A stretch of DNA of 64,000 bases from Bicyclus anynana (Eukaryota > Arthropoda > Insecta > Lepidoptera > Nymphalidae): assembly GCF_947172395.1 (NCBI RefSeq), contig NC_069095.1:9734001-9798000 (forward strand), given 5' to 3'. This document shows positions 41,092 through 52,208 of this stretch, piece after piece. The number at the start of each line of letters is the position of its first letter. Position 1 is the stretch's first letter. The notes under the pieces are model-generated. The model saw only the letters and a program-made list of their open reading frames with translations. It searched no databases and was not told the origin of the DNA. The position numbers and the translations under genes are program-made.

Positions 41092-42134
41092 ATTTTTTTT
41101 TTTTTTTGCGGGTAACGCACAAATATATTTAAGCGAACGGAACGGTGACGAGCGCGCCACCGGTCGCTTGTTATTACTTATTGCTATGAATCACCGAGAA
41201 AATAGTGATGGGGCAGTCTATATTTATTGTATGTCGATGCGTACGATAAAGTTTTGGGTCTACTACGACCTATTGACGAAACCAAAATGTTAGGATGAAT
41301 GGGGTTATTATGTACATAAAAAATACGAGACAATTTAAGGATGTAATCTTTTAGCAACGGATATTTTAACTGATAATGTAGTTTTTTTAAATTAGTTCTA
41401 AATAGCGTATTGTATGAAATTTTTAATGCCTTGTTTTGAATAACTTGTAATTTGCAGTATCTTGTTTCAGGGATGCTACACCAAACAGGGGCTGCATATG
41501 TTATACATGGTCTCACTAAAGTGGAATAAGCTTTTAATTTTGTTTTTGCACTCAGCTTACAATTGCGACTTAAGATTGGGTGCAGTGCGTTGATAGCTTT
41601 AGTCCCTTTGGAAATTAGACTGTCAATATTTTTACACCAATTAACCTTATTGTCAATTAAAACACCAAGATACTTAATATGGCGCTTCCAGGGGATAACA
41701 AGGTTCCCTATTTTATTTATTGTCTTGGTGGGAAGAGTACGTTTTCTGGTAAACATTATGCTCTCTGTTTTATCAGAGTTTAGTTTTAATTTCCATTTGT
41801 TAAAATAACTACTTAGCAACTGCAAGGAAAGGTGCAGGCGTCCTACTATGAGGTCACAGTCCTCAGAAGTCGTGTAGGAGGCTGTATCGTCTGCATAAAT
41901 AGCTAGATGCGTATGTGGTTGTTTTGGTATGTCATTTAGGTAAAGGGAAAAGAGAAAGGGGCCCAATATAGAACCCTGGGGCACGCCGGCTGGTATAGAT
42001 TTCAAGGACGATTTGTGATCGTCTATAATGACTGCGAAAGATCGGTTTGTCAAGTACGATTGAATTAGTTTGACGAGGCCGGTGGGAACGTCGTTTATTA
42101 TTAGTTTATGTAGAAGACCCTCTTGCCAAACCAT
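41092..42134 (-). mobile_element. Jockey-type LINE, 5'-truncated, with poly(A) tail
   Basis: The 3' part of a reverse-transcriptase ORF, about 75 bp of 3' UTR, and a 15-base T run on the plus strand (41093-41107) that is the poly(A) tail. Upstream of 42134 the homology stops, the usual 5' truncation. Confidence 0.85.
41184..42134 (-). CDS. Jockey-clade LINE reverse transcriptase, C-terminal part
   Basis: 316 codons, about a third of a full ORF2. The predicted ATG is an internal Met (MVWQEGLLHKL corresponds to the conserved VWHEGLL region), with a stop three codons upstream (42141-42143); the endonuclease domain and the RT motif carrying the first catalytic Asp are missing. Visible motifs: AGVPQGSILGP (about 49-59), IYADDTA (YADD about 80-83), LNSDKTE (about 118-124), KYLGVLID (about 154-161), and a C-terminal region with LVRPCITYAAPVW. 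The retained part has no internal stop. Not functional because the N-terminal half is gone. Clade assignment is from motif style, so CR1-like relatives are possible. Confidence 0.85.
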   Translation of the reverse strand: MVWQEGLLHKLIINDVPTGLVKLIQSYLTNRSFAVIIDDHKSSLKSIPAGVPQGSILGPFLFSLYLNDIPKQPHTHLAIYADDTASYTTSEDCDLIVGRLHLSLQLLSSYFNKWKLKLNSDKTESIMFTRKRTLPTKTINKIGNLVIPWKRHIKYLGVLIDNKVNWCKNIDSLISKGTKAINALHPILSRNCKLSAKTKLKAYSTLVRPCITYAAPVWCSIPETRYCKLQVIQNKALKISYNTLFRTNLKKLHYQLKYPLLKDYILKLSRIFYVHNNPIHPNILVSSIGRSRPKTLSYASTYNKYRLPHHYFLGDS

Positions 42135-42593
42135 GCAAATTCAAATATTGCATGAAGTTAAACGATGGTCTATTTCTATCTAAAACACATTAAAACACTT
42201 TAATATACTTTGGAATGCATTGTATTTGAACGCTTTTTAACGTCCGTTAAAAAAAAAATCAAAAAGCGTGTGTCAGCTCCTACGCACGAATGGAGTTTAA
42301 TCTTTCAGATCGACTGCCTATATAACTACTGGTGTATGTTGCCCCGCAGCATACACTATGTACGTCTCAATACTTACGCCTGAAAAGTGAAAAGTGCGCA
42401 GAATAGGTTGTACACAAAAAACGTAACGCTGTCATTCGTTCATCGAATTTTACTGCCCAAATATTTTAATACTGGGGGCTTTATATGAGAAATCGATTCT
42501 TAAGGAGTTAATAATAATTAATGTTAATACCACATGTATTCGAGGAACTTTTAACACAATGTCGTGTTGTGTGTTCAGGAACTATAAGAACTG
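42135..42593. other. Anonymous stretch with a small hairpin
   Basis: A short inverted repeat near 42331-42355 (GTGTATG...CATACAC arms). No gene seen. Confidence 0.4.
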
Positions 42594-42628
42594 TTATCAT
42601 TATCATCATCATCATATCAGCCGAAGGA
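42594..42628 (-). repeat. RTE/ATGATG tail remnant
   Basis: TTATCATTATCATCATCATC then ATATCAGCCGAAGG: only the last few bases of an RTE end. Confidence 0.55.
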
Positions 42629-43010
42629 AAACTGTAAAAACTGTCTATACATAAATATATATGTATTAAACATAAAATTGTACATGTGTGCGCTCAGTGG
42701 AGCAGCTAAATTCGGATCACTTCTTGCAGTGATTTTTTTTTAAATGTCTGTTACCTCAGAACTTCATCATTACTTAACCAATTTTGAAAATTATTTTTTT
42801 GTTTTTAAGTTTTTGAAGTCGGTTGTATTTTTTTATTATAAAATATCGTTGATTATGAGACATAAAATACCATAATTTCTTGCAACTTAAATCTATACAA
42901 GAGTGTTTCATGTTAATAAAAAAGGATTACCTAAAATTCATTTAAAGCTTTAATAACTCGCAATGGGCTATTAAAGCTTTAAATCTTTAGATAAAAAAAT
43001 AATTGAAACC

Positions 43011-43165
43011 ATTAGCCAGTTACAAAAAATCACTGAACTTTGAAACACATCGACAGGCAATAAGGGGATGTCATTATGGCTTAAAACTTTTGCATCGCAA
43101 TTACAAAGTTTCCCATTGTACGCTCGCTCTTTGTGGATCAATTTCACTCCCTGATTTTTGAGTTT
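43011..43165 (+). repeat. Repeat W copy 1
   Basis: AAAAAATCACTGAACTTTGA, CATCGACAGGCAATAAGGGG, TGTCATTATGGC, AAAACTTTTGCATCG. A direct partner is at 43845-43985. Confidence 0.65.
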
Positions 43166-43359
43166 AATTACATCTCTTTCTGTGTAAAATTCTTCAAATA
43201 TTAGGTAAATCCTTTCTTACAGCCAGTTTCTTCATGTTAAGCTATAGTAACAGTAAAAGTAGTAAATAGTAAAGAAGACTTTATTTTTCAGTGAATAAGA
43301 CCGTCACTATTGATTTATGACGTTACTTTGACTGTTACTTACGATGAAGAAACTGGCCG

Positions 43360-43545
43360 TTAATGTAATAAATTCGATAGGCTATCTGTCTGTCAGTTAT
43401 GTTTTCACGGCTAAACCACTTAATCGATTTAGATGAATATTTTGTATAGATAAATTGGACCTTGGAGCAGAACATAGACTCCTTTTTATTCCGGAAAAAT
43501 CTATGGTTCCTGCGGGGTTTGTGGAAAACATAATTTTTGAAGGAT
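43360..43545 (-). repeat. Diverged repeat of P/Q type
   Basis: TCGATAGGCTATCTGTCTG, TAATCGATTTAGATGAATAT, TTTTTATTCCGGAAAAATCT, TTCCTGCGGGGTTTGTGG: the antisense pattern of the Q-like body. Confidence 0.55.
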
Positions 43546-43599
43546 AAAATACGGAACGAGGAAATCCGTAGGAGAACGAAAATAATTGATGTAGTAAAG

Positions 43600-43800
43600 T
43601 ATTAGCAAACTGAAGTGGCAGTGGGCGGGCCATATCTGTTGTAGAACAGATGGCCGCTGGGGCAGACGTGTTCTGGAGTGTAGACCACGTACCAGCAAAC
43701 GCAGTGTAGGACGCCCACCAAGCTACATGGTCCGACGACATCAAGAAGGTAGTGGGAAGTTGGATGAGGAAGGCGGAGGATCGTGTAAAGTCACGGGGTT
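43600..43800 (+). mobile_element. RTE-type LINE, near-3' coding remnant
   Basis: AAACTGAAGTGGCAGTGGGC, CATATCTGTTGTAGAACAGA, TGGCCGCTGGGGCAG, ACATGGTCCGACGACATCAA, AGGAAGGCGGAGGATCG. Encodes LKWQWAGHIC- and WSDDIKKV-like peptides in pieces. Confidence 0.7.
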
Positions 43801-43844
43801 TTATTAGTAAAAATATAGCGAGAACTTTACACTAAACTACAGTA

Positions 43845-43985
43845 GGGCATTGGGCAATTTGAAAAATCACTTGACTTCGGAACAAATCGACAGCCAATGA
43901 GAGGGTGTCATTACGGGTGAAAACTTTTGCAACGGGAAAGTTTTCCTTTGTACGCGGCCGGCTCTGGAAGGTCATTTATTTTTTA
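43845..43985 (+). repeat. Repeat W copy 2
   Basis: Same orientation as 43011-43165, about 830 bp away: AAAATCACTTGACTTCGGAA, AATCGACAGCCAATGAGAGG, TGTCATTACGGG. An RTE remnant lies between the two. Confidence 0.65.
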
Positions 43986-44170
43986 AAGCTGCCTTTCCAC
44001 CTGAGAAGTTAATTCTTTTCCAAAGTAAACCCTTTTCCACTAAAACCTTGAGTTACTTCACTATCAAAACTGAAGCGGCTGGTTTGATACTTTTTTCTTA
44101 CTTCTTTGATTTTAATTTCGTTTTGAAAAATACATTATTAAGGTGAAATTAAAATCTCAGAATTATGCTC

Positions 44171-44453
44171 TTTTTTTTGATTCTTAACAAGTTAGACCTT
44201 GATTACAATCTCACCTGATGGTAAGCGATGATGCAACCTAAGAAGCGGGCTAACTTGTTAGGTGGAGGACGAAAATCCACACCCCTTTCGGTTTCTACAC
44301 GACATCGTACCGGAACGCTAAATCGCTTGGCCAAAGCCTCCCATCAGCCAGACCTGGACCAATTAAGAAAACCTCAATCGGCCCAGCTAGGGATCGAACC
44401 CAGGACCTTCGTCTTGTAAATCCACCGCGCACACCACTGCGCCACGGAGGCCG
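44171..44453 (-). mobile_element. SINE A, near full length
   Basis: Antisense tail, body and head with B box complement GGGATCGAACCC and A box complement ACCACTGCGCCA, ending GGAGGCCGT. Confidence 0.88.
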
Positions 44454-44940
44454 TTATTTTAGAATGTATAACACTTTCACGCTTTGTGGTTACTGTTTGT
44501 GAATGACTGCAAGAAATATTATTGAAAATGATAGTTTTGAATCATTTTTCAGTGTTACGTGACGTCATTCGTTTCATAGAGACTTCCAAAAGCAGTGTGA
44601 ATGCTTTAGGATACGTGGTAAAATAAATATGTGTGTTAAGTGCAACTACTACTACAGTATTATAATGTCGCTGGCTAAGTGCGTGTAGTTGTGTAGTAAG
44701 GTGTATTAACACACAAATGCAATATTGTGGCAGGCGTCCACAGATCCGCATCGTGCGTATCGGAAGCATCGCTATACTATACAATTTCAGTATTCTTATA
44801 ATACTATCGCATAAATACTCAGTATAGATATAATAATATCGTATAGAAAGACATACAAGTGCGTCCGCTGATCCGCATCGTACGGATCGCATCGAACGGA
44901 TTTTATCTACCGTAAATCCGTTTGATGCGTCCGGTACGTA

Positions 44941-45156
44941 TGACGCGACTTCGTCCGCGTGGAATTCAGTTTTTCACAAATCCCGCGGGAACAATGTATT
45001 TTTCCGGGATGAAAAGTAGCTTTTGTGTTAATCCAAAGTAAAATCTATTTCCATTCCAAATTTCAGCCAAATCGCTCCAGTAGCCGCAGCGTAAAAGAGG
45101 AACAAACATACTTACACACTTACACATAAACTTTCGCCTTTATATATTAGTGTGAC
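44941..45156 (+). repeat. Repeat Q, near full length
   Basis: TGACGCGACTTCGTCCGCGT head, AATCCCGCGGGAACAATG, CCAAATTTCAGCCAAATCGC, ACTTTCGCCTTTATATATTA then GTGTG end. Confidence 0.82.
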
Positions 45157-45708
45157 TGTGTGATTACAAATAATATTAAGTGTAATTAATCTCTACATAG
45201 TAATTTAGAAATTAAATTAAAAAATCACATTACTCGTATAATAATGAAACGTCACAAAAATTAATAAGATTAAATATTATTGAAAATGAATACGGTAATA
45301 TTAAACTTTGATTTCATAATATAATGATTGCTAAGTAATGAAATTGTTATGCATACATTATTGTTAATTTCAACAATTATATCACGTATATGCGTTTTAT
45401 TGCGGTTGTCTCAGGGAGTTATAACATACTAAATTTCGCATAATTGATGTATTAACTTAATTAATGGTTTAATTTTACTCCCAATTCAAATATTGCACTC
45501 GTTAGCGCGTGGTTACGAGAACGGTATTGTTTATATTCGCCATTTTTATAACTAAATCATAAATTATGAAATCTGTGGTTTTTGATCAATTATATTTTTT
45601 AACAAAAATAATTCCTACGTAAATGAAAAACTCTCGGTGAAATAATGACCCACATATCATATGTCTTTATAAATATTGTAATGTAATAATATATAATTAT
45701 TTAAGATA
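45157..45708. other. AT-rich stretch inside M5a
   Basis: No gene or known repeat. Confidence 0.4.
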
Positions 45709-45930
45709 AACGAGTCGCGAAGCTGAAGTGGCAAAAGGCAGGGCACATAGTTCGAAGAGCCGATGGACATTGGGCTTCCAAGGTGCTGGAATGGCGACCC
45801 CACACAACATAGCGCAGCGAGTCGCAGGAATTCACTGGATGCTGGCGGCTTAGGATTGTGATGTTTGGAAGTCCCTACAAAAGGCCTATGTCCTGCAGTG
45901 GACGTCCATCTGATATGATGATGATATGAT
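45709..45930 (+). mobile_element. RTE-type LINE 3' end
   Basis: CGAAGCTGAAGTGGCAAAAG, GGAATGGCGACCCCACACAA, GCGAGTCGCAGGAATTCACT, TCCTGCAGTGGACGTCCATC, ATATGATGATGATATGAT. Confidence 0.82.
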
Positions 45931-46380
45931 CCATATTGAATCGTTTGATGAGATACGTTTGATACGTACGATGCGGATAAGTGGACGCCTACTTATGAAA
46001 CTTGTAAAAACAGTTGAAATTTAGATATAAATTATTTTGGCTAGCTTTTAAATTTTTTAGGTAAGTATTAATCGTTTGATACTACTTTTAGTATAACATA
46101 TACAAAAATTAGTGTTATGCGTGCGTAAAAAGAATGTAATCACGTTATATGCGTGACAGGCATAACAATTGAGGGAGGCGTTAAGCAATTTCCAGCGCAC
46201 CCTTTTTCGCTTATTTTTATTATCATTTTATTAGACACTGTAATAAAAAGAGGCTATTACGCCATTATTATACACTAGCAGACGTCTGCATGGAAATCCA
46301 TTAGGTAAGTACAGTACTTTCTCATTACATTCAAAATTTCGCCTCAAAAATAAAATTTCCAAAAAATTGTTTCTTTTGGT

Positions 46381-46574
46381 AGACGTATACTCGTATATCC
46401 GCATCGGACGCATAGCAACAAATGGATTTTAGTATTCTTTGTTTAGAAAGTCATACAAGTGCGTCCTCTGATCCGCATCATACGAATCGCATCGAACGGA
46501 TTTAATGCACCGTAAAATTAAAAATCCATTAGATGCGATGCGTCCGATATTCACGATGCGGATCAGTGGACGCC
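46381..46574. mobile_element. Fold-back element M5b
   Basis: Arms at 46461-46506 and 46518-46573 pair over most of their length (GATCCGCATC/GATGCGGATC cores, ATCGCATC/GATGCGAT), with an 11-nt loop. A related fragment with ATCCGCATCGGACGCA lies just upstream (46398-46412). Same family as M5a. Confidence 0.7.
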
Positions 46575-46738
46575 TACGTTTACTGATGTCACATAGGGAA
46601 ACAAATTACTGTATATATTTGAACTTGCTGATTTCGCTAGTTTCGACTTGCCGTGATAGAATATTTCGCTATAATATTTTGACATACAATCTTTCCTCCC
46701 CAAATAAACAAAAGAAGGAGTGTTACAGTTCCAGCTTT

Positions 46739-46829
46739 AGGAGAGAGTGCGCCAATAGTACAATTGGCGGGGATCGAACTTATGACCCTTCGTTTGACTC
46801 TGGCCCCATAAGCTATTGAGCCTTATCAC
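46739..46829 (-). repeat. SINE E-like head, antisense
   Basis: GGCGGGGATCGAACTTATGA, CCATAAGCTATTGAGCC: complement of a tRNA-like head close to that at 47344. Confidence 0.5.
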
Positions 46830-47343
46830 TTGTCATCTGCCGTGGTATCAGTCAAGAACTAGCCTTATCATAAAAACAGTGTTGATTAGGTAAATGAATT
46901 ATTTTAAATCATTCTGAATGCGTCCATGTCGTAAAATCCAATCTTTACTTAACGACGATATGAAAATAAAGAATTTGTGTTAAGAAAGTGTCATCAGTAA
47001 TCCATCATAGCGAATTGCATATTCCGCTGTAAGGGATATCCCGGATATCGTTAGGGATCACTCCCGGATATCATTAAGATACAAGTTTGATGGGTGTTTC
47101 GAATTTGTTTGGGTGACGATGCTAAATTTTTCCGTAATTCCATCCAATGAGTTTCAAAAGGGTGTTACCATTATTTATTGACGTCTCAAGCTCATTATTA
47201 AATATCTAATAGTTAGATTAGTGAAATGCTGAAAATCTATACTTTTAAATTGAATAAAAGGTAAAACATGCGCTGGTTTTTATTCAGCCGTTCCCATTCA
47301 AATAGGATCTAATAAAACCACAACGTTCTGCCAGTATCTGTTA

Positions 47344-47490
47344 TGAGCCTCAATAGCTCAACGGTAAAGTTGTCGGATTCATCACCGAGGAATGGTGGTT
47401 CGATCCGCGCCCCGCTGGACATTGTCGTACCCACTCTTAATACAGTATTTCCCGATTAGTTGTAGGGAGCGAGAGTAGGGGTCATATTTA
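47344..47490 (+). mobile_element. SINE E, tRNA-derived
   Basis: GAGCCTCAATAGCTCAACGG head, A box TAGCTCAACGGT (47354-47365), B box GGTTCGATCC (47397-47406), body CACTCTTAATACAGTATTTC. Not a tRNA gene: the acceptor arms do not close and the body continues. Confidence 0.65.
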
Positions 47491-48154
47491 AATATATGGC
47501 ATATATCACTAGCTACATAGTATAGAACAAAGTCGCTTTCACTGTCCCTATTTATGCTTAAATCTTTAAAACTACGCAATGGATTTTGATGCGATTGTGA
47601 TGAAGGTTTATATGAATGATAACATAACGTATACATATAAAAAAGTACTGAAATAATATATACATATAGAAAAGTACCGAATACCATTACTAATTATGAA
47701 AAAGTATCGAACAAGTTTTCTTATAATGAAATTCTTCAAATCCAGCTCAGTTCCAGAGATTATATTGACAAACTATATAAATAAATAAAAAATATTTTCT
47801 CTTTTTAATATTAACCATAGACACCTATGTAAAAAGCAATATTTAATAACCCATATAACGTCATGGCTATCTACAGATGATGGTCGTAACGTTTTATAGG
47901 GTACGAATACATAAAGATAATTATTATGGCCAACTCTTGGCATTAATAAACCCAGCTTGATAATAAACCAAGACCTGTGGAAATATAAATGTACTCAAAC
48001 TGACGTCAATTGCCTAATAGAATTAAAGAGAGATAGGAGAGAAAGAACTTTGTAATTTTGTAAAAGCTGAAAGTTTAGAAAGAAAGTCCGTACTCCTACC
48101 ACAAAAACTAATTACGGTAGGTACCTAAAAACTATTAAACATTCTCTAAATCTT
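47491..48154. other. Anonymous AT-rich stretch
   Basis: No recognised feature. Confidence 0.4.
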
Positions 48155-48252
48155 GTTTTTTTTATTCTTTACAAGTTAGCCCTTGACTACAATCTCACCT
48201 GATGGGAAGTCATAATGCAATCTAAGATGGAAGCGGGCTAACATGTTAGGAG
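48155..48252 (-). repeat. SINE A tail
   Basis: TTTATTCTTTACAAGTTAGC, CTACAATCTCACCTGATGGG, CTAAGATGGAAGCGGGCTAA, then truncated. Confidence 0.82.
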
Positions 48253-48303
48253 TACCTTTCGATCTACTTTGAGTACATAATATTGCTGAAGTAACCTTTA
48301 CCT

Positions 48304-48613
48304 TGAGTCATGATAGCCCAGTGTATTTAACCTTTATCTTCGAATCGGGAGGGCGTAGGTTTGAATCCGGTCCGGGACATGCACCTCTAATTTTTCAGTT
48401 ATGCGCATTTTAGGAAATTAAATATCACGTGTCTCAAACAGTGAAGGACATCGTGAGGAAACCTACATACCTGAGATTTTTCTATATTCCCTACGTGTGT
48501 AAAGTCTACCAATCCGCATATGGCCAGCGTGGTGGTGGTGCCTAACCCCTCTTATTCTGAGAGGAGACTCGTGCTCAACAGAGAGCCGAATATGGGTTGT
48601 CAATGCTGATGAA
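48304..48613 (+). mobile_element. SINE B, full length
   Basis: Head GAGTCATGATAGCCCAGTG, B box-like GGTTTGAATCC, full body, AGAGCCGAATATGGGTTGTC tail and a short ATGATGAA-like end. Confidence 0.87.
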
Positions 48614-48990
48614 CATTTACCTTAACATTTTAACAAACTATTAGCGTCTCTCTGGGTAAATAGAACCGATTTATTTGATAAGACACACCTAACTGCTTTT
48701 AGTGAAAGCCGCATCACGCACCCCTATTTCCCCAACGTACGTATTTCGCTAATTTCTCCACCCTTACGTGACAAAGATTAATGTTTTATACGCCTAAGTC
48801 GATCCTAAAAGGTGCTTTAGGGAATAATTTGAATCTATCTTGCTTATGAGTTGACGATAATAAATTCCTACTTTGATGAGCAGTACACTTACGAGTAAGC
48901 ACAATTTGATGATTCATTCCTAATTCATGAAACTAATTAAGTTATATACGACTATTACTTGTTATAAACTTATTAATTATGTTATACCAG

Positions 48991-49182
48991 CTGACGCCGC
49001 GCGGTTTTAACCGCGTGGTTCGTTCCCGTAGGAATACGGGGATAATATATAGCCTACAGCCTTCCTCGATAAATGGGCTATCTAACACTGAAAGAATTTT
49101 TCAAATCGGACCAGTTCTTGAGATTAGCGCGTTCAATCAAACAAACAAACAAGCTCTTCAGCTTTATAATATTAGTATAGAT
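48991..49182 (+). repeat. Repeat P, full length
   Basis: CTGACGCCGCGCGGTTTTAA head, ATACGGGGATAATATATAGC, AATGGGCTATCTAACACTG, AAATCGGACCAG, (CAAA)n, TTATAATATTAGTATAGAT end. A close copy is at 56204. Confidence 0.88.
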
Positions 49183-49767
49183 ATTATAGAATATCATGAA
49201 GAATATTACATAGCAAGAAAGAGCGTACCTATACATCTATACGACTTCGTCCGCATCGACTTCTAAATTGAATCTACAAAAAATATTGTATAACAAACAT
49301 TCATTACTAAAAAAAACATAATTATTAACTTAATTTTGACAGAAAACCTATAACCCTGTCAATGGCGTTGTCAAACTTGTTGTTCAAATCAATTAATTTC
49401 ATAAATTTATTCGTATATTTGTAGTGAAACCACTTTTATTAATTAAGTAGTAATTAATAAAAAAATTAAATATTTTAATAAATTTTATTACTTAGGTACT
49501 AACTAATTTTCCTCTTTCTCTCTCAAGTGAGGGAAAAAGAATTGCTTGTGAGAATTACAATAAGGCACTATTTCGAAATATCAAGTGTAAGGCTTAACTT
49601 GCGAGTTTAACTGGTAAATACATAAGTTCGTCTTCTTCTATTTTTGAATATCTTGTCTATTTCACCTTAATATAATCAGTAGGTATGTATAACATTCGAA
49701 TAATCCAGGTATATTTACCTTATTTAAAATCTAACATTACTTATTATGCAATTTAAACGACCCACTA
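49183..49767. other. Anonymous AT-rich stretch
   Basis: No recognised feature. Confidence 0.4.
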
Positions 49768-49895
49768 CAGGGCTCGCTTTCCTCCTCCTCCTTCTTTTAG
49801 GAGATGGGATATGGAGCATAAAACCACCATGCTACTCATATCCGGGTCGGCGGATTGTAAGTTTTAGTCACTAACATTACGACGTGAAGTAAAAT
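49768..49895 (-). repeat. SINE C-related body fragment
   Basis: CTTTTAGGAGATGGGATATG, GAGCATAAAACCACCATGCT, CCGGGTCGGCGGATTG: matches the 24117 fragment and the reversed end of 9655-9936. Confidence 0.5.
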
Positions 49896-50340
49896 CCGTT
49901 ATAAAAATATCATATATGAAAATATAGAACGCCTAAACGGTAGCTTCTGAAGAAAAAGCTTAACAAGAGATTGGCCTTGAGACTCATGCAAATACCGCCC
50001 CCTGCTATGAGAAATATAGCGTTTAGAAATTTCTTTCGAAGTTTTGGTACAGCGATAACGACCCATCTGAATACATTTGAGCGTTGAATTTTCTTTGCAT
50101 TATTTACGTGACATCATAACGGTTTGTCAATTTAAGGCTGAATAGAATCGTTTTATTCGATACTGGATTTGATTTAGATGTTGAAATAAGAATGGTAAAT
50201 ATACACGTGGAATTACAAAAGCGGAGAATAGAAGACATACAGAAGAGTAGAGTAGAAAAGAAGATACGTTTGTAAAATAAATTTAAGGACAATTAGATTG
50301 TCGGTAATAAATCGTGAAAATATTATCGTGAAAAGAGGTT

Positions 50341-50668
50341 ACTTAGACCTCTTTAATCCACCCCTTACAGTAGTATCGCTGTAAAAATGGAGTACTTCTC
50401 CCGTTACTCCTTCCTTTCCCTTCACTGCTCTGTTCCTATTGATCAAGCGTGATGAAAGGTATACTATAACCTGCCCAGGAGTATGAAGAATAACTGTACG
50501 AAGTTTCGTTACAATCCGTTAAGTAGTTTTTGTTTCTATAACGAACATACACACAGACAGACAAAAAATTTACTGATTGCATTTTTAGCATCAGTATCGA
50601 TCACTGTTTTGGAAATATATTTCATGTACAGAATTGACTTGTCTACAGATTTATTATAAGTATAGATT
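50341..50668 (+). repeat. Repeat S, longer copy
   Basis: CTTAGACCTCTTTAATCCAC, ACTCCTTCCTTTCCCTTC, AACGAACATACACACAGACA, GTACAGAATTGACTTGTCTA, then TTATTATAAGTATAGAT. The end resembles repeat P's terminus. Probably the 3' end of a LINE. Confidence 0.6.
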
Positions 50669-51314
50669 TCATATTTTAACCTCATCCAAGCGAGCATTTG
50701 CATAATTAAAGTATAACTTATGTCAGAAATCAACAACAATGTAAAATTAAAAAAAAAAAATACAAATTTCCCCAGCACGTATAAAGTAAATAGGTACAAA
50801 GTTGGACGCAAAAGTCCACGAAAAAGCTAGACGACCACGCCACTGGGAAAATAACATCTCATGTTGTGCAAATAACATTATGAAAATTAATTTCACGTTA
50901 ACTTGCAAATGAACTCGTTAAAATGCTAACTATGTGAACCTTGAAGTAATATTAATTTACGAATATTGTTGCTTCATTTTGAAAAACCAACGGTTTTTGT
51001 GTATCGAACTGTATACACAAAGGTTATAAAATATGCCAGTGGCCGGGAATTTAAAAATATTTCCACATAACGCTACATTTTTCAACATCACCGTTCGGTC
51101 CCAAAGTTATGCTATGCTTTTATTTTTAAAACTAAAACAAAAATGCTCAGGAAGCTGTGTAAGCAGAAAATTGGAATTGAAAATTTTGTTTTTTTTTACT
51201 TTTTACTTTTTTGCTAAAAAAAGCTCTCACCAGACTTATTGCTATAACATGTACAAATTAGCAATCTCAATAGATATAAAACACAATTACGTACACACTA
51301 AATTAAAAAAAAAT
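50669..51314. other. Anonymous AT-rich stretch
   Basis: Short frames only; a 98-codon frame at 51033 has low-complexity composition and no recognisable motif. Confidence 0.4.
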
Positions 51315-51508
51315 ACACTAATATTATAAAGCTGAAAGATTTGTATTTTGTATGTAACGAATAAACTCAAAACCAGTTGACGGATTTGAAAAATTTTATC
51401 ACCAACAAAAAGCCACATTATCATGCAGAAACATAAAATTTATTTTATCCCAGAACAACTCCAACGAGAATGGGAATCACGCGGGTGAAACCGCGCGGTT
51501 CTGCTAGC
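51315..51508 (-). repeat. Repeat P, array copy 1
   Basis: ACTAATATTATAAAGCTGAA start, AGTTGACGGATTTGAAAAAT, ACGCGGGTGAAACCGCGCGG then TTCTGCTAGC. Confidence 0.8.
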
Positions 51509-51697
51509 CTAAGCTAATATTATACACAGAGAAAAGATTTGTATTTTTATATCTAACAAACAAACTCAAAAACTACTGGACGGATTTGAAAAACTCTTTC
51601 ATCATCGGAAAGCTATATTATCAGGGAGTAACATAAATTTTAGTTTATCCTCGAATTCCCACGAGACAGGGAACTACGCCGGTGAACCCGCGGTCTT
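51509..51697 (-). repeat. Repeat P, array copy 2
   Basis: GCTAATATTATACACAGAGA, CTACTGGACGGATTTGAAAA, TACGCCGGTGAACCCGCGGT. Directly follows copy 1 in the same orientation. Confidence 0.8.
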
Positions 51698-51791
51698 GTG
51701 GAACATAGGTTACTTTTCCCGGAAAAATCCATAGTTCTCGAGGGATTTGTGAAAAAATAATTTCACGCGGGCGAAGTCGCGGGCTACCGCA
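51698..51791 (-). repeat. Repeat Q head, array member 3
   Basis: GGAACATAGGTTACTTTTCC, CGGAAAAATCCATAGTTCTC, TTTCACGCGGGCGAAGTCGC, then GGGCTACCGC. Confidence 0.78.
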
Positions 51792-52208
51792 GTATGGAAT
51801 AAATTTAGTTAGAAAAAAGTTTTATTGCAAGGTTAAGTTAAATTGCATTTAAGCCAAATGAATCGAATTATGTGGGCGTAAGTGCATTACGGTCAGTACA
51901 CACAATAAATATGATAAACGGTATTGTTGGGGGATGCTGGATGGACAAACCAAGGTGAATCGTGATTTGCATATTGTCCTCGTTTCAACGGTTTTCCATT
52001 CGAATGACTAATTGTTTATACAATTTTGTTGTGATAATGCATTTTAACCGAATGATTACCAATTGCCAATTTACAAGCAGCATAAATGAATATAATTAGT
52101 TTTAAACTTCCAACAACTTTTAAAATAAAAATCAGAAATACTGTTTCATACATTTTTTTATTCATTACATAAAATTAGTTTAAATCATTTAACGATCTTA
52201 TAATTATT
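51792..52208. other. Anonymous AT-rich stretch
   Basis: No recognised feature. Confidence 0.4.

Larger units (their letters stand above)
44733..45990. mobile_element. Fold-back element M5a, interrupted by repeat Q and RTE sequence
   Basis: Left terminus GGCGTCCACAGATCCGCATC at 44733 and right terminus CGATGCGGATAAGTGGACGC at about 45969 are inverted repeats. The stem-loop 44861-44940 is cut by a repeat Q copy (44941-45156); AT-rich DNA and an RTE end (45709-45930) follow before the right terminus. Interpreted as one nested element; two separate decayed copies are possible. Confidence 0.55.

Noticed and set aside
51033..51329. 98-codon frame
   Set aside because: AT-rich, Lys/Phe/Ile-biased composition, no motif, runs into repeat P.
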